A stretch of 43,192 nt of DNA, from assembly GCA_017933995.1 (NCBI GenBank), contig JAGBKI010000045.1, forward strand, positions 1 to 43,192. Direction: 5' to 3'. Below, piece by piece: positions 38,882-43,192 of this stretch. Made by a program: the position numbers and the translations under genes. Under the pieces are notes generated by a model. That model worked only from the letters and a program-made list of their open reading frames with translations. It was not told the DNA's origin and did no database searches. The DNA comes from Bacteroidaceae bacterium. GTDB lineage: Bacteria > Bacteroidota > Bacteroidia > Bacteroidales > Bacteroidaceae. The first letter of the stretch is position 1, and each line of letters begins with the position of its first letter.

Positions 38882-39829
38882 ATGATTTCCCCCAAGATAA
38901 AAGCCACCGACCGCATGTGCGACATCCTCACCGAGGACTACCAGTTGCTCCTGATGCTGGGCCGCTTCGGCCTGCCGCTGGGCTTCGGCGAGAAAACCGT
39001 GCAGGAAGTCTGCCAGGAGGGCGGCGTCGACACCGACACGTTCCTGGCCGTGGCCAACTTCAACACCGGCGGCGCCGACGCCGCGCAGCCTTTCCGCGAT
39101 AGGCTCAGCGTGCGCACCCTCATCGCCTACCTCGAAAACACCCACACCTATTTCCTTGACTTCCTGCTGCCGCAGATACGCCGCAAACTGCTCGCCGCCA
39201 TCGACTGCGGCGGCGAGAGCAAGGTGTCGTTCCTCATCCTGCGCTTCTTCGACGAATACCAGGCCGAAGTGCGCCGCCACATGGCCTACGAGAACGACAA
39301 GACCTTCCCCTACGTCCGCGCGCTGCTCGAAGGCCGGCGGCAGGAGGGCTACAGCATCGAGGTCTACTCGCGCGGCCACGACGCCGTGGAGCGCAAACTC
39401 GGCGAACTGAAGAACATCATCATCAAGTACTACCAGGGCGGCGGCGACGCCAACCAGTTGCTCTCCGCGCTGTTCGACATCTTCAACTGCGAGGCCGACC
39501 TCCACCAGCACGAGCAGATGGAAGACCACCTATTTATCCCCGCCGTCGAACTGCTCGAAGAGAAAGTGGCCGTCGGCGCGGGCGAGGCCGTCCCCGACAC
39601 TCCGCAGGCCAAGGAGGAGACGCTCTCGGAGCGCGAGAAGGACATCGTGCGCTGCATCGTGCGCGGGATGACCAACAAGGAAGTGGCCGAGGAGCTGTTC
39701 ATCTCCGTGAACACCGTCCTGACCCACCGCAAGAACATCGCCCGCAAACTCAGCATCCACTCCGTCGCCGGCCTCACCATCTACGCCATCGCCGGCGGCC
39801 TCGTCAACCTCGACGAAGTGCGCCTCTGA
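38882..39829 (+). CDS. Hemerythrin/RIC-domain LuxR-type regulator
   Basis: This 315-residue protein starts at ATG 38882. Residues 1-75 resemble the ScdA/RIC N-terminal region, but the usual CCGG cysteines are replaced (LGFGEKT). Residues 80-225 form a hemerythrin-type four-helix bundle. Likely di-iron ligands are H88, H133, E137, H166, H210 and E214, with spacing close to that of YtfE/RIC. Residues 245-295 are a LuxR-type helix-turn-helix (LSEREKDIVRCIVRGMTNKEVAEELFISVNTV). It probably senses oxygen, nitric oxide or iron status through the di-iron centre and controls the divergent porin-imelysin genes and itself. Confidence 0.82.
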   Translation: MISPKIKATDRMCDILTEDYQLLLMLGRFGLPLGFGEKTVQEVCQEGGVDTDTFLAVANFNTGGADAAQPFRDRLSVRTLIAYLENTHTYFLDFLLPQIRRKLLAAIDCGGESKVSFLILRFFDEYQAEVRRHMAYENDKTFPYVRALLEGRRQEGYSIEVYSRGHDAVERKLGELKNIIIKYYQGGGDANQLLSALFDIFNCEADLHQHEQMEDHLFIPAVELLEEKVAVGAGEAVPDTPQAKEETLSEREKDIVRCIVRGMTNKEVAEELFISVNTVLTHRKNIARKLSIHSVAGLTIYAIAGGLVNLDEVRL

Positions 39830-39880
39830 ACCCACGCCGCGCGCCCCCAAAACCTTTATTTGCGCGCCCCTTAATCAAGT

Positions 39881-40675
39881 TTACGAGTTCTTGAGTTGTT
39901 GCATCTCGTAGATTTGCTTCATCAGCAGTTTCTTGGGGATGAAGTGCGTCAGGTTGGTGAAGACTTTCTGCATCAGGGTGAGGCCGCCGGTGACGGTCAT
40001 CTTGCCGCGCATCATGCCCTCGAAGCCAGCCTTGGCCACGATGGCGGGCGAAACCATGTGCTCAAAGAGTTTGGTGTTCTGCATGTCGCTGGCACGGGTG
40101 AAACCGCTATCCATCGCGCCGGGCAGCAGCGTCGTGACGGTGACGCCGGTGTCCTTGGCCTCGTACCATACGGCGTTGCTCAGCGACGTGACGTAGGCCT
40201 TCGAGGCGTAGTAGACGGCCTGGAGCGGGCCGGGCATTTCGCCTGCGGGTGAGGAGACGTTGAGGATGCGCCCGTGGCCACGACTGATCATTTCGGGCAG
40301 GTAGAGTTTGGTGAGTTTCGTCAGGGCCACGATGTCCACCTGTATCATCATCAGTTCCTGCTCCATAGGCCGCTCGGCGAAGGTGCCGCGCCCGCCGAAG
40401 CCCGCGTTGTTGATGAGGTACTCGACCTCGATGCCCAGCCGCTTCACCTCCTCGTAGACTTCCTCGGGCGCCGTGGGCTGGGAGAGGTCTTTGCCAATGA
40501 CGGTCACGGCGGTGCCGTATTGCTTCTCAAGTTCTTCCTTAAGGCTTTCCATCTTGCCGACGCTGCGCGCCACGAGCACGAGGTCGTCGCCGTTTTGCGC
40601 GTGCAGGCGGGCCAGTTCCACGCCCAGCCCGCTCGAAGCACCCGTGATGAGTGCGGTTTTCTGTGTCTTTGTCAT
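39881..40675 (-). CDS. Short-chain dehydrogenase/reductase
   Basis: This 264-residue classical SDR has the cofactor motif TGASSGLG (about 12-19), basic residues after the second strand (ARSVGK) favouring NADPH, NNAGFG, and the catalytic Ser in NVSSPAG with YYASK (Tyr and Lys). The C-terminal region (TLMQKVFTNLTHFIPKKLLM) is hydrophobic and typical of the DltE-like group; it may contact membranes. The substrate is unknown. It starts 14 bp after the SnoaL-like gene and is probably co-transcribed with it. Confidence 0.88.
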   Translation of the reverse strand: MTKTQKTALITGASSGLGVELARLHAQNGDDLVLVARSVGKMESLKEELEKQYGTAVTVIGKDLSQPTAPEEVYEEVKRLGIEVEYLINNAGFGGRGTFAERPMEQELMMIQVDIVALTKLTKLYLPEMISRGHGRILNVSSPAGEMPGPLQAVYYASKAYVTSLSNAVWYEAKDTGVTVTTLLPGAMDSGFTRASDMQNTKLFEHMVSPAIVAKAGFEGMMRGKMTVTGGLTLMQKVFTNLTHFIPKKLLMKQIYEMQQLKNS

Positions 40676-40689
40676 AAGTTGGTGCGGTT

Positions 40690-41142
40690 TTATCGGTTTT
40701 CCACAAAGTCCACGAGCAGGATGCGCTCGGCGAAGAGCCAGCGTCCGCCGACCTTGCGGAAGGTGTCCTCGTAGCGCATGTAGGCTATCATCAGACGCTG
40801 GCCGCCGTCCTCGGTGTAGTTGAGGTGGTGGGCTATGCAGTATGCCTGCCCCTGCGCCTCGGTGTCGGAGAGCTGGCGGAGGGTGTGCTGACCCACGAAG
40901 TGCATCGTGCGGTTGTAGGTGTTGAGGTTCTCGAAGACGGGCCGCAGGCTCTCGCGTCCGTCGAGGGCGTAGGAGGGTTCGGCGGCGTGGCTGTCCATGT
41001 AGACCACGAAGTGCGTGTCGTCGGTGAAGAGGCTCATCTGCCCCTCGCAGTCGCGGCGGTCGGCGCAGTAGGCGTAGGCATCCACCAGGGCGCGTATCTC
41101 GCGGCGGTCCTGCTCTTGCTGCAACAGTTGCTCAGGTGTCAT
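40690..41142 (-). CDS. SnoaL-like (NTF2-fold) protein
   Basis: This 150-residue cytoplasmic protein has the cone-shaped NTF2/SnoaL fold pattern: an N-terminal helix pair (REIRALVDAYAYCADRRDCEGQMSLF), TDDTHFVV, a middle helix (ESLRPVFENLNTYNRTMHFVGQH) and strands ending RYEDTFRKVGGRWLFAERILLVDF. Members act as isomerases, cyclases, dehydratases or non-catalytic binding proteins. Pairing with an SDR is common for such genes and suggests a small hydrophobic substrate. An inverted repeat and a minus-strand -7 box (41204-41211, TATTTTTG) precede it. Confidence 0.82.
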   Translation of the reverse strand: MTPEQLLQQEQDRREIRALVDAYAYCADRRDCEGQMSLFTDDTHFVVYMDSHAAEPSYALDGRESLRPVFENLNTYNRTMHFVGQHTLRQLSDTEAQGQAYCIAHHLNYTEDGGQRLMIAYMRYEDTFRKVGGRWLFAERILLVDFVENR

Positions 41143-41149
41143 GGTTTGG

Positions 41150-41294
41150 GAGTTTATGAGTTAGTAAGTTTTTGAGTTATTAAGTTGGCAAGCCATTGGG
41201 CGGCAAAAATACGGCAAAACGTGCTATATTGCGCTGCGGTTCGTGCCAAAGGGTTTGCATTTCGCACCTACCCTGCACAAACTCATAAACTTAT
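41150..41294. repeat. Inverted repeat pair upstream of the SnoaL-like gene
   Basis: The left arm is five 8-bp units (AGTTTATG, AGTTAGTA, AGTTTTTG, AGTTATTA, AGTTGGCA) starting 7 bp from the start codon. The right arm is AACTCATAAACT (41279-41290). The core holds AGCCATTGGGCGGCAAA and the -7 box. Confidence 0.78.
41204..41211 (-). promoter_or_regulatory. -7 box of the SnoaL-SDR pair
   Basis: Minus-strand TATTTTTG in the core of the inverted repeat, 62 bp before the start codon. Confidence 0.5.
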
Positions 41295-41373
41295 ATATAG
41301 TCTGCCCACCTGCCGCATCCCGCCCGCACTCAAATCGGGCGGCCACGAAATTCAACGGCATCGCATCGAACGC

Positions 41374-41411
41374 AAGTCCGACTTAGTTTTTCCTGAGTCG
41401 GACTTTTTCGT
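41374..41411 (+). terminator. Orphan intrinsic terminator
   Basis: AAGTCCGACT (41374-41383) pairs with AGTCGGACTT (41396-41405), then TTTT. It reads on the plus strand, but no plus-strand gene precedes it. Confidence 0.7.
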
Positions 41412-41451
41412 AGGCGCAACGCTTGAAAAACTTTCCGCAACGGACTAATTC

Positions 41452-41549
41452 TTCAAATTAAGGCTTAATTTATACAAACTAAGACTTGATTTGTACAAAC
41501 TAAGGCTTAGTTTGTACAAATCTAAGCTTAATTTGGAGATTTATGTGGA
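41452..41549. repeat. Array of four near-palindromic 20-22 bp units, copy 2
   Basis: Units such as CAAACTAAGGCTTAGTTTGTA, followed by GGAGATTTATGTGGA. Same unit, copy number and downstream flank as 22589-22696. Confidence 0.85.
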
Positions 41550-41601
41550 CTTAATAAGTTCTTTCGTGGGTCTGCGCACAATTTATCTGGGGCAAACGGG
41601 C

Positions 41602-41655
41602 AAAAAAATCCGGGCGCGAAAGGAGGAAAGCTTGAAGTTCCGTCCTTTCGCGCCC
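41602..41655 (-). terminator. Intrinsic terminator of porV
   Basis: GGGCGCGAAAGGA (41612-41624) pairs with TCCTTTCGCGCCC (41643-41655). On the minus strand seven T follow within a few bases. Confidence 0.9.
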
Positions 41656-41684
41656 AGATGGTGGTGGAGCAGCGGGGATACGTG

Positions 41685-42866
41685 TCAGCGGCGGCGACCG
41701 CCGAAGAGGTCGCGCAGGCCGTCGAAGTCGAAGGAGAGGGAGACACGCAGCGTGCGGTCCAGCGGGTTGGTGGGCTGCGTGGCGATGACGTAGCCGGCGT
41801 CGATGCTGAGCACGTTCATGCGGAAGCCCGCGCCGACGGTGAAGTACTTGCGCCCGCCCTGCGACTCGCTCTCGTGGTGGTAGCCGGCGCGCAGGGTGAA
41901 CTTGTCGTTGTAGGTGTATTCGAGACCGATGCCGTAGTAGATTTCCTCCAGCTCGCCCTTGAAACCGCGCTCGCTGTCGTTGAAACTCTTGAAGATGCCG
42001 CTGATGGACGACACGTCGTAGTACTTGTCCTGAATGCGCTGGTTGAAGTCCTCGTCGCTCTCGTCGGCGCGCTGCAGGGGCATGGAGGGCACCAGGAGTT
42101 TGTAGGCGTCGAAGGCCACGGTGAAGCGGTTGTACTCATTGACGGGCACCATCAGGCTGGCGCCGAGGGCGAGTTTGGTGGGCAGGAAGTAGGAGCGGTC
42201 GTCGCCGTAGCTGATTTTCGAGCCTATGTTGCTGATGTTCAGGCCGAGGCCGAGCTGGCACTCGCGGCGTCCCAGGTTGATGTAGCTCTGGTTGTAGACG
42301 GCGATGTCGGCGGCGAAGGCGGAGCCGGGTTCCTGGCTGTCGTCGTAGTGTCCGCTGAGGTCGCTGTAGATGTAGCGCAGGGCGACGGCGGCGCTGAACG
42401 TCTCGGAGAGCATACGGGAGTAGGCGGCGTCGACGGCGAACTCGTAGGGCTTGATGGTCATCGACTCGTCCTGCGTCACGATGTCGCCCAGCGAGAAGTA
42501 GCGTATGGAGCCGCTGACGGCGGAGTAGTCGCCGATGCGGTAGTATCCGCTGGCGTTTACCAGGTTGATGCCGTCGGTGAGCTGGCGCAGCCACGGGGTG
42601 TAGTCCACGCTGAGTCCGGCGCGGCTCACGGCGAATGGGTATTTGGCGGGGTTCCACGACTGCGAGTGCACGTCGGGGTCGGTGGCGACGCCGACGTCGC
42701 CCATACCGCCCGCGCGCGCCTCGGGGCAGATGCTCTGTGAGGTGACGGCGGTGAGGATGGGGTTGAACTGGTCCACAATCTCGCCCTCGTCCTGCGCGGC
42801 GGCGGCCATCGGGGCCAGCACGGCGGCGAGCAGGAGCAGGCAGCGGGTATGCAAAGTGCGTTTCAT
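41685..42866 (-). CDS. porV: Type IX secretion outer-membrane protein PorV
   Basis: PorV is the FadL-like barrel that shuttles type IX cargo from the translocon to the PorU sortase. The 393-residue protein has a signal peptide (MKRTLHTRCLLLLAAVLAPMAAAAQ) and the family block ARAGGMGDVGVATDPDVHSQSWNPAKYPF, then LSVDYTPWLRQLTDGINLVNASGYY. It follows porU at 134 bp, the order known from Porphyromonas gingivalis. Its coding region ends 30 bp before a strong terminator. Confidence 0.93.
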   Translation of the reverse strand: MKRTLHTRCLLLLAAVLAPMAAAAQDEGEIVDQFNPILTAVTSQSICPEARAGGMGDVGVATDPDVHSQSWNPAKYPFAVSRAGLSVDYTPWLRQLTDGINLVNASGYYRIGDYSAVSGSIRYFSLGDIVTQDESMTIKPYEFAVDAAYSRMLSETFSAAVALRYIYSDLSGHYDDSQEPGSAFAADIAVYNQSYINLGRRECQLGLGLNISNIGSKISYGDDRSYFLPTKLALGASLMVPVNEYNRFTVAFDAYKLLVPSMPLQRADESDEDFNQRIQDKYYDVSSISGIFKSFNDSERGFKGELEEIYYGIGLEYTYNDKFTLRAGYHHESESQGGRKYFTVGAGFRMNVLSIDAGYVIATQPTNPLDRTLRVSLSFDFDGLRDLFGGRRR

Positions 42867-42927
42867 TTTTCTTGGGGAACGGGGTTGTACCTTATATATA
42901 ACGCGCGAGGGGGCGGTTTATGGTCTT

Positions 42928-42999
42928 TGGGGTGGGTGTATGGGGGGCTGGGGTAAGTGGGCGGGCTGGGGTGGCTGGGCAGACGGGGCGGGGGGGGGC
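42928..42999 (+). other. G-run tract between porU and porV
   Basis: The plus strand has at least nine runs of three or more G within 72 bp, ending in a homopolymer of nine G. It meets the pattern for several G-quadruplexes. The porU-porV mRNA is the C-rich strand. Confidence 0.85.
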
Positions 43000-43000
43000 T

Positions 43001-43192
43001 TCACTCCACCACAATCAGTTTGACGCCCTTGCTCTCGTGTCCGCCCTGGGTGGCGCGGAGGATGTAGAGGCCGGCGGTGAGGGGCGCGCCGAGCGAGGTG
43101 CACAGCGGCCAGTCGACGGTGGCGTATGTCTTGCCGTCGGCGGGGAGCGTGCGCGTCCAGAGGCGGCGTCCGGCGGTGTCGTAGGCGTCGAG
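43001..43192 (-). CDS. porU: Type IX sortase PorU, C-terminal end (partial)
   Basis: Only the last 63 residues are in the window: the frame enters at 43192 and stops at TGA 43001-43003. The visible part is a beta-sandwich tail of the PorU/type IX kind (YDTAGRRLW, VDWPLCTSLGAPLTAGLYIL, ESKGVKLIVVE). PorU is the cysteine-protease sortase that removes C-terminal sorting domains and attaches cargo to A-LPS. The call rests on this tail and on porV following directly; another type IX tail-bearing protein is the alternative. Confidence 0.7.
   Translation of the reverse strand, partial: LDAYDTAGRRLWTRTLPADGKTYATVDWPLCTSLGAPLTAGLYILRATQGGHESKGVKLIVVE

Larger units (their letters stand above)
41143..41684. 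other. 542-bp gene-free spacer between SnoaL-like gene and porV
   Basis: It contains an inverted repeat pair (41150-41294), a -7 box for the SnoaL-like gene, a plus-strand terminator with no gene before it (41374-41411), a palindromic array (41452-41549) and the porV terminator (41602-41655). No credible gene. Confidence 0.7.

Overview
This window is GC-rich chromosomal DNA from a member of the Bacteroidales. It is probably related to Prevotellaceae, but the species cannot be fixed from sequence alone. The evidence is a Bacteroidetes-type LptD, a BACON lipoprotein, the PorU/PorV pair of type IX secretion, HU-CCDC81/SPOR proteins, an M49 peptidase with an HECLGH site, and many -7 boxes of the form TAnnTTTG, some with a TTTG -33 element. 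I see no prophage, integrase, transposase, CRISPR array or rRNA. Nearly all genes look like vertically inherited core or envelope genes.

Layout. 1-2151: two consecutive proteins, each with a cytoplasmic HU-fold domain, one membrane helix and a periplasmic LysM or SPOR domain. 2152-2861: a terminator, a perfect 50-bp palindrome and a polypurine tandem repeat. 2862-6731: lptD, a BACON lipoprotein and tRNA-Met. 6732-7252: a MITE-like element with 24-bp inverted ends. 7253-10546: a secreted GH84 enzyme. 10633-15009 (minus): dipeptidyl peptidase III, an AlkD-like protein and an MFSD1-like transporter. 15419-18984: a MATE pump, a DUF3737 protein and a MalY/PatB lyase. 19114-22056 (minus): recR, a small membrane protein, a GT2 glycosyltransferase and a GNAT acetyltransferase. 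22057-22925: an island of hairpin repeats, then initiator tRNA. 23246-27702: a small outer-membrane protein, then hpt-adk-obgE-pgeF. 27795-30823 (minus): a cytochrome c assembly pair (ResB, CcsA) and a LysM glucosaminidase. 31070-38688 (minus): porin, imelysin, DUF1111 di-heme protein, second porin, mono-heme lipoprotein and a two-domain Rid protein. A divergent hemerythrin-LuxR regulator sits at 38882-39829. 39881-41142 (minus): a SnoaL-like protein and an SDR. 41685-43192 (minus): porV and the 3' end of porU.

How the genes work together. The CcsA/ResB pair would supply covalent haem attachment for the three CxxCH sites in the imelysin/DUF1111 locus. That locus looks like an envelope metal or redox system controlled by an iron-binding regulator. 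A palindrome in the divergent region is placed where an activator of the porin promoter would sit. DPP III plus the MFSD1-like carrier suggests release and uptake of dipeptides.

The most unusual feature runs through the whole window. Many gene junctions carry short degenerate tandem repeats (period 7-10 bp, typically four or five units), often as inverted pairs around a 40-130 bp core. They abut or overlap stop and start codons. Each junction has its own unit, and one heptamer (AATGGTC, four units each time) also lies in frame inside two coding sequences.
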